Positions 1-5,254 of a stretch of 7,212 bases of DNA are shown here, piece by piece. The notes below the pieces were generated by a model. The model made no database searches, was not told where the DNA came from, and was given only the letters and a program-made list of their open reading frames with translations. The DNA is from Terriglobales bacterium. Its GTDB lineage: Bacteria > Acidobacteriota > Terriglobia > Terriglobales > Acidobacteriaceae. The stretch lies in contig JAATFE010000156.1 of the NCBI GenBank assembly GCA_015655365.1, positions 1 to 7,212 on the forward strand, read 5' to 3'. A program made the translations under genes and the position numbers. Within the stretch, counting starts at the first letter, position 1. Each line of letters opens with the position of its first letter.

Positions 1-76
1 CCCATGCTCGACCAAAGCATCCGCCCCAGCCCACCGCGGTCTGGATCAACCCGCCTGCTCCAATACCAACACCGGC

Positions 77-117
77 GACAGGCAGAGATTAGACACTAAA
101 CTCTCACGCCACCTGTC
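77..117. repeat. Imperfect nested inverted repeat (hairpin)
   Basis: Four short arms nest around a three-base centre: GACA/TGTC outermost, then GGC/GCC, AGAG/CTCT and TTAG/CTAA, with small bulges on the right side. The inner part, 84-104, is a near-symmetrical 21-bp palindrome broken only by an A/A mismatch on each side of the centre. It lies about 150 bases upstream of the LysR remnant, so it could be an old regulator site, or a transcript hairpin. No T-tract follows on either strand, which argues against an intrinsic terminator. Confidence 0.35.
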
Positions 118-268
118 TCAAACTCGTTGACACGCTCCGATCAGGGCAGTCACGCCGCTGCTTTGCCAGTTGAATGAGCGTGGATCATGATTGTCCTATC
201 ACTCTTGTCCAAGACAGTAGTTTTGCAGAAGTAATTGGATGTTGGAGGTAAGGCTGCGTCGATCTGAA

Positions 269-325
269 ATGAATACTTCCATCGAATTGCGCCATCTTCG
301 GTACTTCGTAGCAGTTGCAGAGGAA
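269..325 (+). pseudogene. LysR-type regulator, N-terminal remnant
   Basis: From the ATG at 269 the frame reads MNTSIELRHLRYFVAVAEE. This is the classic opening of a LysR-type transcriptional regulator, the first helix of the winged helix-turn-helix DNA-binding domain. Family members run to about 300 residues and should continue with a Phe/Ala-rich stretch leading to the recognition helix (A..L..SQP.LS). Here the resemblance stops at codon 19, the following codons are unlike the family, and a TGA ends the frame at 380-382. No later LysR-like segment was found in any frame up to 900. A purine-rich GGAGGT at 244-249 lies 19 bases upstream, too far to be a good ribosome site. I read this as a truncated remnant joined to unrelated DNA. 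The segment is short, but the match is distinctive. Confidence 0.6.
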
Positions 326-441
326 CCGTGCAGCCCGCCGATAAGCTGTTCAATCCGCTTCACCGTTTCTGGAGTAAAATGATCGGGTGAGGCGAGTGCG
401 GGTCGCGTATCCTGTATTCTGCGGTCAAGCACGGGAGTCGA
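325..441 (-). pseudogene. Coding-like fragment of unknown gene
   Basis: The minus strand from about 441 down to 325 reads as a plausible soluble protein segment containing SPDHFTPETVKRIEQLIG, with a charged amphipathic helix at its end. It meets the end of the LysR remnant head-on at about 325; past that point the frame runs antisense to the LysR codons and stops looking like protein. On its upstream side it is closed by a TAG at 442-444. A GTG at 430-432 could start it, but no ribosome site is evident. I do not recognise the family. It may be a gene remnant or simply a lucky open frame; the protein-like character is the only support. Confidence 0.25.
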
Positions 442-473
442 CTATGCCTGCAATGGGTCTGTCTTTCTCCTGC

Positions 474-511
474 GGGACTCCTGCTTATACTGAAATGAAA
501 GCAGGAGTCTC
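474..511. repeat. Inverted repeat, 11-bp perfect arms
   Basis: GACTCCTGCTT at 476-486 is the exact reverse complement of AAGCAGGAGTC at 499-509, with a 12-base loop at 487-498. One G/T wobble and one further G/C pair extend the stem to 13 pairs (474-511). The motif CTCCTGC also occurs once more as a direct copy at 467-473. No T-run follows on either strand, so an intrinsic terminator is unlikely. It could be a transcript hairpin, a protein-binding site, or the remains of a small repeat element. Confidence 0.6.
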
Positions 512-693
512 AACAACAGATTCTCGCCTCCAGTGATGGATTGCAAGAAGTCATGAAAGCACTCAAGTTGATCAACGAAGCTATGCAGCTTGGCGAGCGC
601 GGCAACGACCGCATTGCCGAGAAGCTGTCATGCGTTGCCAGACGAGATCATAGATTATCCCGCATAGATATTCGCTGTTGTTGTTTCCGGTAG
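499..693 (+). pseudogene. Short coding-like open stretch, unknown
   Basis: The frame is open from 499, after a TGA at 496-498, to a TAG at 691-693. Its middle part looks like protein: around the ATG at 553 it reads MKALKLINEAMQLGERG, a charged amphipathic helix that could form a coiled coil. From about 640 the composition deteriorates to a Cys- and Arg-rich tail, as expected of a frame that has run out of real gene. No ribosome site precedes the ATG. It may be a fragment of a larger lost gene or a tiny hypothetical protein; no function can be given. Confidence 0.22.
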
Positions 694-927
694 AAGTCCC
701 TCCAATCGCGACCGCTTGTATTGCTTACTAAGCAGGGCAGACGGTCTGCACCCTTCCTGAACACGGCGGTCAACTTCATCGACAAGCGAAGACACCTTTC
801 TTCTGGAATGCCTGTAGATCGCCAGTGCGCAGGCTGATTTGAAGTTCAGGATTCCGACGGTATCCCAAGTTTTTCTTCCCTTAACTCGCATACTGCGGAG
901 GCTGGTGTGCCCAATCGAATTCATCAA
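655..927 (-). CDS. Doubtful hypothetical open frame
   Basis: This is an open frame of 90 residues, divergent from and ending 10 bases short of the flavoprotein start. Part of it (for example SSLVDEVDRRVQEG) looks like a soluble helical protein and its codon choice is not absurd. However, no ribosome site precedes the ATG at 927 or the in-frame ATG at 888, there is no signal peptide or recognisable motif, and it occupies the place where the promoter of the rightward gene should be. I consider it more likely spurious or a remnant than a working gene. Confidence 0.15.
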   Translation of the reverse strand: MMNSIGHTSLRSMRVKGRKTWDTVGILNFKSACALAIYRHSRRKVSSLVDEVDRRVQEGCRPSALLSKQYKRSRLEGLLPETTTANIYAG

Positions 928-931
928 GGAG
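926..931 (+). promoter_or_regulatory. Ribosome binding site deciding the 937 start
   Basis: AAGGAG lies 5 bases before the ATG at 937. A GTG at 907 is in frame and would add ten residues, but this Shine-Dalgarno lies inside that extension, and the extension would push the signal peptide away from the N-terminus. The 937 start is therefore preferred. Confidence 0.85.
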
Positions 932-936
932 AAATC

Positions 937-1632
937 ATGCGACTCTCAGTTCACTTTCCAATTTGGAGATCGGTCGTGCTGGTCGCCCTGACCGCACTGT
1001 TGGCCGTGCCTTCCCTGTTCGCGCAGGATCTGAAGCCCATCCAGTTGCCCAAGCCGCAGATTGCCGGCGGCAAGCCGCTACTGACTGCATTGAACGAGCG
1101 TCAGACCTCTCGTACCTTCGAAAACAAGCCGCTGCCGCCACAAGTTCTTTCCAATCTCCTCTGGGCAGCCTTTGGAGTCAACCGTCAGCCTAATGTCAAG
1201 CCGGGCTATGGCCGCACCGCTCCCTCAGCGGCAAACAAGCAGGATGTGCAGCTCTATCTTCTGTTAACCGATGGCGTCTATATTTACGATGCCGTTGCCA
1301 ATGTGCTGACGCCCGTGCTGGCTGGCGACGTGCGCACCAAAGTCGGTACACCAGCTCAGGCCTCGGCCCCCGTCACCATCGCTTATGTCTCCGATGTCAA
1401 GAACGACAAATACTCCAGTGTCGACACCGGATTCATCGGCCAGAACGTTTTTCTCTTTGCGGCTTCGGAGGGATTGGGCGCATGGTTCCATGCCATCCAT
1501 GGCGACGACGCTTCCAAGGCTCTGAATCTGACTGCGGATCAGCATCTGCTCTACGCTCAGGCGGTTGGGTATCCCGGACCAAATGCAACAGCGATTCTAG
1601 CTCCTCGTCCAGCTCAGCCTGCAGCCAAGTAA
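937..1632 (+). CDS. Secreted SagB/nitroreductase-like flavoprotein
   Basis: The product has 231 residues. It opens with a signal peptide: a basic start, a hydrophobic core at about residues 12-28, and a cleavage site SLFA/QD near residue 29, so the mature enzyme should act in the periplasm. The rest matches the nitroreductase superfamily, closest in feel to the SagB/ThcOx dehydrogenase group. It has the Arg-rich entry ERQTSRTFENKPLP (54-67), LLWAAFGVNR (74-83), RTAPSAANKQ (93-102), the core helix GFIGQNVFLFAASEGLGAW (165-183) and a closing GYP (211-213). Family members bind FMN and oxidise or reduce small organic substrates with NAD(P)H; the substrate here is unknown. An NAD(P)H-linked flavoenzyme in the periplasm would need another electron source, so its true partner is unclear. 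It stands alone, convergent with dsbD. SagB-type azoline oxidation is unlikely because no cyclodehydratase or precursor peptide is nearby. Confidence 0.85.
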   Translation: MRLSVHFPIWRSVVLVALTALLAVPSLFAQDLKPIQLPKPQIAGGKPLLTALNERQTSRTFENKPLPPQVLSNLLWAAFGVNRQPNVKPGYGRTAPSAANKQDVQLYLLLTDGVYIYDAVANVLTPVLAGDVRTKVGTPAQASAPVTIAYVSDVKNDKYSSVDTGFIGQNVFLFAASEGLGAWFHAIHGDDASKALNLTADQHLLYAQAVGYPGPNATAILAPRPAQPAAK

Positions 1633-1644
1633 AAGATCCGGTTT

Positions 1645-1693
1645 TGTAGCAACATTTGAATTGCCTGTCGATCTGCAATTCGCTGGAGCTACA
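1645..1693. repeat. Two-part stem-loop after the flavoprotein gene
   Basis: TGTAGC at 1645-1650 pairs with GCTACA at 1688-1693, and inside it GAATTGC at 1658-1664 pairs with GCAATTC at 1675-1681 around a 10-base loop. The two stems are separated by asymmetric internal loops of 7 and 6 bases. It starts 12 bases after the stop codon of the rightward gene. No T-tract follows, so it is more likely a 3' UTR structure protecting the transcript end than a terminator by itself. Confidence 0.45.
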
Positions 1694-1698
1694 GCAGA

Positions 1699-1738
1699 CA
1701 AGGTGGCGATCGTCTCATGAAATCGCCACCTTGCATCT
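1699..1738 (+). terminator. Likely terminator between convergent genes
   Basis: CAAGGTGGCGAT at 1699-1710 and ATCGCCACCTTG at 1722-1733 form a perfect 12-bp stem with an 11-base loop. On the plus strand it is followed by CATCTTT, a weak T-tract, so it best serves the flavoprotein gene. On the minus strand no T-run follows, but the stem sits downstream of the dsbD stop at 1815 and may still stop or protect that transcript. Its place between two convergent genes supports the call. Confidence 0.7.
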
Positions 1739-1814
1739 TTCCGTTGTGTAGCTCAACGCTTGCGCTTCGAGCCAATTCTGTTCGTCCCTTCAATCAGCGT
1801 GCATGAGATGAAGC

Positions 1815-4007
1815 TCACTTCGGCAGCTTGCTCACAGCATCGGTCACGATTCCCGGCGTCAGCACTTCAGGCAGAAGTCGCGGGTTCGTTTCGCCTGGAA
1901 CGTATATCGCGTAGGCAGGTACACCGCTGCGACCCAGCGCGAAAAGAGCTTGCGTGATGGCTTTGTCGTGGCGGGTCCAGTCGGCTCTGAGCAGCGCGAC
2001 ATTCGCGGCTCGAAATGCCTGTTGCACATCGGGCTGATTGAGAGCGGCGCGCTCATTGACCTGGCAGCCAAGGCACCAGCTTGCAGTGAAGTCGACGAAG
2101 ACCGGGCGACCCTCAGCCTGATACCGGCTTACGGCTGCGGCGGACCACGACTCCCAGCCGCCACTGCGTTGGGCAGCGGCGCCGTGCGCGGCATAACCTT
2201 GCGTCACATTGGTGCCAACCTTGTTCGTCAATTTTTGTCCGAAGATTGCTAGTGCAACAACACCCACGAAAATCAATGCGGCAACCGCGGCGGACCAGCG
2301 CTTGGCAGGCCAGCGGCCTAGAAACCAACCCGCAATCGCCAGCAACAAGAAGCTCCCCAGCAATGCCCAGAGAATATCTGCGCCGTAGCCCTTCGTCAGC
2401 ACCCACGCTAGCCAGATAACGGTGATGAAAATTGGCACGGCGACAGCCTGCCGCAGAACTTCCATCCACGCTCCGGGCTTGGGCAAGAAGCGCGTCCAGG
2501 CCGATTGCAGCGTGAGCGCAACGTACGGCGCGGCAAGGCCGACGGCGAGCGCCGTGAAGACGGCGAAGGTGACCGCAGCGGATTGAGTGAGCGCATAGCC
2601 GATAGCCGCTCCCATGAAGGGCGCGGTGCAGGGCGTGGCGACGATGACGGCTAACACTCCAGCAAAAAAGCTGCCAGTATAGCCATGTTTCGCCGCCAGC
2701 GAACCGCCCACCGAGATCAGCGTCAGGCCTATTTCAAATTGGCCAGCCAGCGAGAGTCCCAGAAAGAAGAGCACTCCGGCCATCAGCGATAAGAAGATCG
2801 GCGACTGAAATTGAAAGCCCCAGCCCAGCGTCGAACCTGCCGCGCGCAACGCCAGTAGCGCGCCCACCAACAGCCAGAAAGAAACAAGTATCCCCGCAGC
2901 GTAGATCATTCCATGCGTGCGCAGTTTATTTCTATCCTCATTGCCCGAATTGACCAGCGCCAGTCCCTTCAAAAACAGCACCGGAAAGACACACGGCATC
3001 AGGTTCAGCAGCAGCCCGCCAAGAAATGCGAGACCGGAGGCTTTTAGAAGCACTGCCCAGAAAAACGATGACGCACCGGTTGGTGCGGAGTGGGAAGGCT
3101 TCGGCGCTATGGAGGGCACGGACAAGGGAGTCGCTGGCGCGATCGCCGCGACGGACGACGGCGAGGGTGGAGGCACTTGAGTCACAACCTCTCCTGGGGC
3201 CGCTGTTATCTCAAATGCTCGCTCGCCGGATAGCTCCAACACTCCCTTCAGTTGAATGGGATTGGTGGAGAGAGCGGCGTCTTTCTTGAGGTCGAGAATC
3301 AAGCCATTGGGAGTTGGCGTAATTTTCTGCGGAGAGGGATTGTCGATGATGTCAGGATCGGAGGGAAAAAAAGCAGCACTGCTCTCTTGCTGGCCAGTCT
3401 CGACGGCAAGAAGGAAGCCACGCTTAGTGGCCTGAAAATGAGCTTTGCCATTCCCGGGCAATGGTCTGGGAATTCGATTCAAAAATCGCTGGAAGAGCGG
3501 GCCGTGTTCATCGGCGGTTCTGTGCGATCCGGCATCCACACTTCTCTGCAGTTCCAACTCTGCGCTGCCGGGGATGCAGCTATCCCGGCAAACTAGCCAA
3601 TCGACCTTGGCATGTAAAGTAACTGGTGCAGCCTTTAGACCGTTTGCTACATGGAACTCGACCGGAAAGAGAACCTCGTCCTCGTAGCCGTAATCCATCA
3701 AAGAACCGAGAGGCAAACGTTTGGGCGTGGGAAACTGCATCGCTCCGGCGGTGATTCCATCGGACAGAGTCCAACGGATGCGCGGCGGATCGCCTGCATC
3801 CCCGGCATTCATCCAGTAGATATGCCAGCCAGCTTCGAGCTTGAAGTAAAGCCCTGCGTAATTCAACTGATCGCCGTCATAGAGTTTGCCTCCGGGCGTC
3901 AGTAACTCAACCCGCAGATGCGGCGCATCTACCGTGGACGATGCCGCCAGCAAGGGTAACCCTGAAAGCAGAAGGAACAAGACAAGAACCGAATGTGAAA
4001 GACGCAT
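1815..4007 (-). CDS. dsbD: DsbD-family thiol:disulfide reductase
   Basis: The 730-residue product moves electrons from cytoplasmic thioredoxin across the inner membrane to periplasmic thiols. It has a signal peptide (1-23), then a periplasmic DsbD-alpha-like domain (about 28-270) with Cys140 and Cys144 in VCRDSC. A Pro/Ser-rich linker (278-310) leads to a CcdA/DsbD-type membrane core of about eight helices (316-590). The core carries Cys339 in LMPCVFP and Cys460 in ATPCTAP, 121 residues apart, as in E. coli DsbD (163 and 285). A C-terminal thioredoxin domain follows, with WCLGC (Cys645, Cys648) and a cis-proline in GVPAY (697). All six redox cysteines are present. The alpha-domain pair is CX3C, not the CX5C of E. 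coli DsbD, which leans towards ScsB-like relatives. AAAGGAG at 4022-4028 supports the ATG at 4007, though the 14-base spacing is long. The nearest upstream same-strand gene encodes a c-type cytochrome, a plausible client through haem-site cysteine reduction. Confidence 0.93.
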   Translation of the reverse strand: MRLSHSVLVLFLLLSGLPLLAASSTVDAPHLRVELLTPGGKLYDGDQLNYAGLYFKLEAGWHIYWMNAGDAGDPPRIRWTLSDGITAGAMQFPTPKRLPLGSLMDYGYEDEVLFPVEFHVANGLKAAPVTLHAKVDWLVCRDSCIPGSAELELQRSVDAGSHRTADEHGPLFQRFLNRIPRPLPGNGKAHFQATKRGFLLAVETGQQESSAAFFPSDPDIIDNPSPQKITPTPNGLILDLKKDAALSTNPIQLKGVLELSGERAFEITAAPGEVVTQVPPPSPSSVAAIAPATPLSVPSIAPKPSHSAPTGASSFFWAVLLKASGLAFLGGLLLNLMPCVFPVLFLKGLALVNSGNEDRNKLRTHGMIYAAGILVSFWLLVGALLALRAAGSTLGWGFQFQSPIFLSLMAGVLFFLGLSLAGQFEIGLTLISVGGSLAAKHGYTGSFFAGVLAVIVATPCTAPFMGAAIGYALTQSAAVTFAVFTALAVGLAAPYVALTLQSAWTRFLPKPGAWMEVLRQAVAVPIFITVIWLAWVLTKGYGADILWALLGSFLLLAIAGWFLGRWPAKRWSAAVAALIFVGVVALAIFGQKLTNKVGTNVTQGYAAHGAAAQRSGGWESWSAAAVSRYQAEGRPVFVDFTASWCLGCQVNERAALNQPDVQQAFRAANVALLRADWTRHDKAITQALFALGRSGVPAYAIYVPGETNPRLLPEVLTPGIVTDAVSKLPK

Positions 4008-4021
4008 AGCGGAAAAACCAA

Positions 4022-4028
4022 CTCCTTT
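4022..4028 (-). promoter_or_regulatory. dsbD ribosome binding site, long spacing
   Basis: Read on the minus strand this is AAAGGAG, a strong Shine-Dalgarno, but 14 bases separate it from the ATG at 4007. No closer start codon exists in frame, and the signal peptide begins right at that ATG, so the start is still preferred; translation may be somewhat weaker than the strong motif suggests. Confidence 0.65.
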
Positions 4029-4314
4029 ATTGGGTGCAGTCGAGCAAGGTTGAGCGGGATTAAGTTGAACGCACGGATGGACCGGTCCTCAACTCGCTTC
4101 TCAGCCGGGCACTCTACCTGCCTGAAGCTCTGTCGTGAACGATGCTCATCCATCACCGCCGCTTGATAATCTCGATGTTGCGGCGGGCAGGTCGGTGGCG
4201 CTCACAGTCATCACGAGGAGCAAACGAGTTCCGCACTCAAAGAAGCACCAGCCCGAAGACACACTTCCACTCTTGCCCCCGCCTAGAACGGTTGCCAAAA
4301 ATAGAGTGCTATAA

Positions 4315-4353
4315 CCTCATTGGCCGAGCTATAAACTCAGGCAGCCAATGAGG
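4315..4353. repeat. 10-bp perfect inverted repeat downstream of the cytochrome gene
   Basis: CCTCATTGGC at 4315-4324 is the exact reverse complement of GCCAATGAGG at 4344-4353, with a 19-base AT-rich spacer. It lies about 70 bases past the cytochrome stop on that gene's transcript. On the minus strand the stem is followed after some 12 bases by TATTTTT, not immediately, so it is at best an imperfect terminator for the cytochrome gene. Alternatives are a binding site for a dimeric regulator acting on dsbD, or an mRNA-stabilising hairpin. Confidence 0.55.
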
Positions 4354-4421
4354 GATGTACAGGAATTATTTGCTATATACACGGCCTGCTCCCTTCTATA
4401 CTCATATTCTCTTGCAAATGA

Positions 4422-4937
4422 CTAACTCTGCGGCTGCGGCGCTGCTTGGGTTGGGCGCTGGTTGGCCGTCGGCGGAGCAACAAACGCTTCGGGAGTCAGA
4501 TGGCCGCGATGGCAGGTGCCACAGCTAACCTGGGTGCCCGTGGAGCCAATCTTACCCACGCATTGGTTGATATTCCCTATCAACTTGTACATCGTCCGAG
4601 CGGTCGTCTTTTCTGGTTTGGTGTCGTCGGCGCAAAGAAGCCGGGGCTTGCCGTTCGGACCGAGATTTTTGGCGTCTTCCGTGTGGCAGGTGTTGCACTG
4701 CACTCCGAGTGCAGCATTCCACTGCGCCATGATTTCGCGAAGTTGCTGACCGGTAGTATCTTTGGGCAGAACTTGCAGGTTGGTGGGTGCACGGTTGGGG
4801 CGTGCCTGCGGGGGCGGTGTGGCGGTGGCTTCGTCGGCCGGGGCTTGTGGAGCCTGAGCCACCGTTGTGACTGTGCAGACTGTTGCGATCAGCAGGGCAG
4901 TCGCGCCAGCAAGCAGAAACAGATTAGGCAACTTCAT
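4422..4937 (-). CDS. Diheme c-type cytochrome, reaction-centre-subunit-like
   Basis: The 171-residue product has a signal peptide with cleavage near AQA/P at residue 29, then a Pro/Ala-rich linker and a compact haem domain. Two covalent haem sites are visible, CNTCH (81-85) and CGTCH (139-143). Each is preceded by a helix with a candidate axial methionine: Met70 in LREIMAQWNAALGVQ and Met116 in ARTMYKLIGNIN. This helix-then-CXXCH unit, with LQVLPKD before it, is the pattern of the photosynthetic reaction-centre cytochrome c subunit family (PF02276), here with two units instead of four. Many non-phototrophs encode such proteins, so I infer periplasmic electron transfer with an unknown partner, not photosynthesis. 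Two extra cysteines (102 and 126) could form a disulfide. The ATG at 4937 is chosen over an in-frame GTG at 4979 because GAGG at 4947-4950 stands 9 bases upstream and the signal peptide starts there. Confidence 0.85.
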   Translation of the reverse strand: MKLPNLFLLAGATALLIATVCTVTTVAQAPQAPADEATATPPPQARPNRAPTNLQVLPKDTTGQQLREIMAQWNAALGVQCNTCHTEDAKNLGPNGKPRLLCADDTKPEKTTARTMYKLIGNINQCVGKIGSTGTQVSCGTCHRGHLTPEAFVAPPTANQRPTQAAPQPQS

Positions 4938-4946
4938 GAAGAGATT

Positions 4947-4950
4947 CCTC
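4947..4950 (-). promoter_or_regulatory. Cytochrome ribosome binding site
   Basis: GAGG on the minus strand (GAGGAA over 4945-4950) is 9 bases before the ATG at 4937. It decides that start against the upstream in-frame GTG at 4979. Confidence 0.7.
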
Positions 4951-4982
4951 GTGAACTTGGGATGGTTTTGCCGATTCACTGG

Positions 4983-4988
4983 ATTCTA
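4983..4988 (-). promoter_or_regulatory. Possible -10 box of the cytochrome gene
   Basis: TAGAAT on the minus strand matches TATAAT at five of six positions and lies 45 bases upstream of the start codon. No good -35 hexamer is found at 16-18 bases: the sequence there (GCCTTT or CCTTTA) is poor, as is common for promoters that need an activator. Transcription would begin near 4976, placing the two CRP-like sites about 58 and 80 bases upstream of the start point. This is inferred from sequence only. Confidence 0.4.
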
Positions 4989-5002
4989 CCTAAATTCGAA
5001 CA

Positions 5003-5022
5003 GGTAAAGGCTTGCATTTACC
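5003..5022. repeat. Short inverted repeat over the -35 region
   Basis: GGTAAA at 5003-5008 and TTTACC at 5017-5022 are exact reverse complements with an 8-base spacer. The repeat covers the position where the -35 of the proposed cytochrome promoter would fall, so it could be a repressor or second-regulator site. Six-base arms can arise by chance. Confidence 0.3.
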
Positions 5023-5026
5023 GCAT

Positions 5027-5042
5027 TGTGCCACTTGTCACA
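5027..5042. promoter_or_regulatory. CRP-like operator, site 1
   Basis: TGTGC-N6-TCACA matches the CRP half-site consensus TGTGA-N6-TCACA at nine of ten positions. Its centre (5034.5) is exactly 22 bp from that of site 2, which puts both on the same face of the helix. It lies between the cytochrome gene and the rightward leader and could serve either. Confidence 0.5.
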
Positions 5043-5048
5043 TTGTTC

Positions 5049-5064
5049 TGTGATGGCTATCACG
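5049..5064. promoter_or_regulatory. CRP-like operator, site 2
   Basis: TGTGAT-GGCT-ATCACG matches the extended CRP core TGTGAT-N4-ATCACA at 11 of 12 positions, with a perfect GTGAT/ATCAC palindrome. The GTGAT half differs from the TTGAT of FNR, so a cAMP-receptor-like or other CRP/FNR-family protein is more likely than FNR itself. The regulator is not in this window. Confidence 0.6.
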
Positions 5065-5225
5065 GCAACTTCCTCGTAGTTATCGCCAAGATTATGCCAT
5101 GTCTACGACGTGCTCTTCCATTTTTGCCGGCAACACGCGGTCGCTCTCGACGTTGCGTGGTTGTTGCCTTTTCGCACGGCATATGCTGGCGAAACGGGAG
5201 ACGCGTGTAGCAAACGTATCTACGT

Positions 5226-5251
5226 CATAGATTCCATAGTCAGGATCTATG
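5226..5251 (+). repeat. Hairpin directly before the terminator
   Basis: CATAGATTC at 5226-5234 pairs with GGATCTATG at 5243-5251 (seven Watson-Crick pairs, one T/G wobble, one C/G pair) around an 8-base loop. Only three bases separate it from the terminator stem at 5255. A stem-loop followed at once by a rho-independent terminator is the usual 3' end of a bacterial small RNA. Confidence 0.5.
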
Positions 5252-5254
5252 CGT

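Larger units (their letters stand above)
1..936. other. Gene-poor region with decayed gene fragments
   Basis: No intact, recognisable gene lies in these 936 bases. In all six frames I see only short open stretches; the supportable items are listed separately: an imperfect hairpin at 77-117, a LysR N-terminal remnant at 269-325, a minus-strand scrap at 325-441, an inverted repeat at 474-511, a short plus-strand open stretch at 499-693, and a doubtful minus-strand open frame at 655-927. At the left edge a plus-strand proline-rich frame ends at a TAG at 90-92, and a glycine-rich minus-strand frame covers the same bases; I can assign neither. The mix of unrelated fragments on both strands suggests decay after rearrangement. 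The last part before 926 must carry the promoter of the flavoprotein gene, but no convincing -35/-10 pair was found. Confidence 0.6.
4008..4421. other. Gene-free spacer between dsbD and the cytochrome gene
   Basis: No credible coding sequence is present in these 414 bases; the open frames here lack ribosome sites and protein-like composition. The spacer contains the dsbD Shine-Dalgarno at 4022-4028 and an inverted repeat at 4315-4353. Bases 4330-4420 are clearly AT-richer than their surroundings, which would suit a promoter or transcript end, but no -35/-10 pair of good quality was found on either strand. A long dsbD leader is possible; I recognise no riboswitch in it. Confidence 0.6.

Noticed and set aside
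1950..3905. Numerous open frames on both strands inside 1815-4007
   Set aside because: All are shadows of the dsbD gene, which is complete with signal peptide, membrane core and thioredoxin domain.
4142..4351. 69-codon plus-strand frame between dsbD and the cytochrome gene
   Set aside because: Arg- and Ser-rich, no ribosome site, and it ends inside the inverted repeat; reads as chance.
4446..5210. Long plus-strand open frame antisense to the cytochrome gene
   Set aside because: It overlaps the cytochrome gene in antisense and runs on through the operator region; its composition is Cys- and Arg-rich without domains, and no ribosome site precedes it.
5099..5230. 43-codon plus-strand frame within the candidate small RNA
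   Set aside because: No Shine-Dalgarno, no recognisable motif, and an unconvincing composition. A leader peptide cannot be excluded, but there is no positive evidence.
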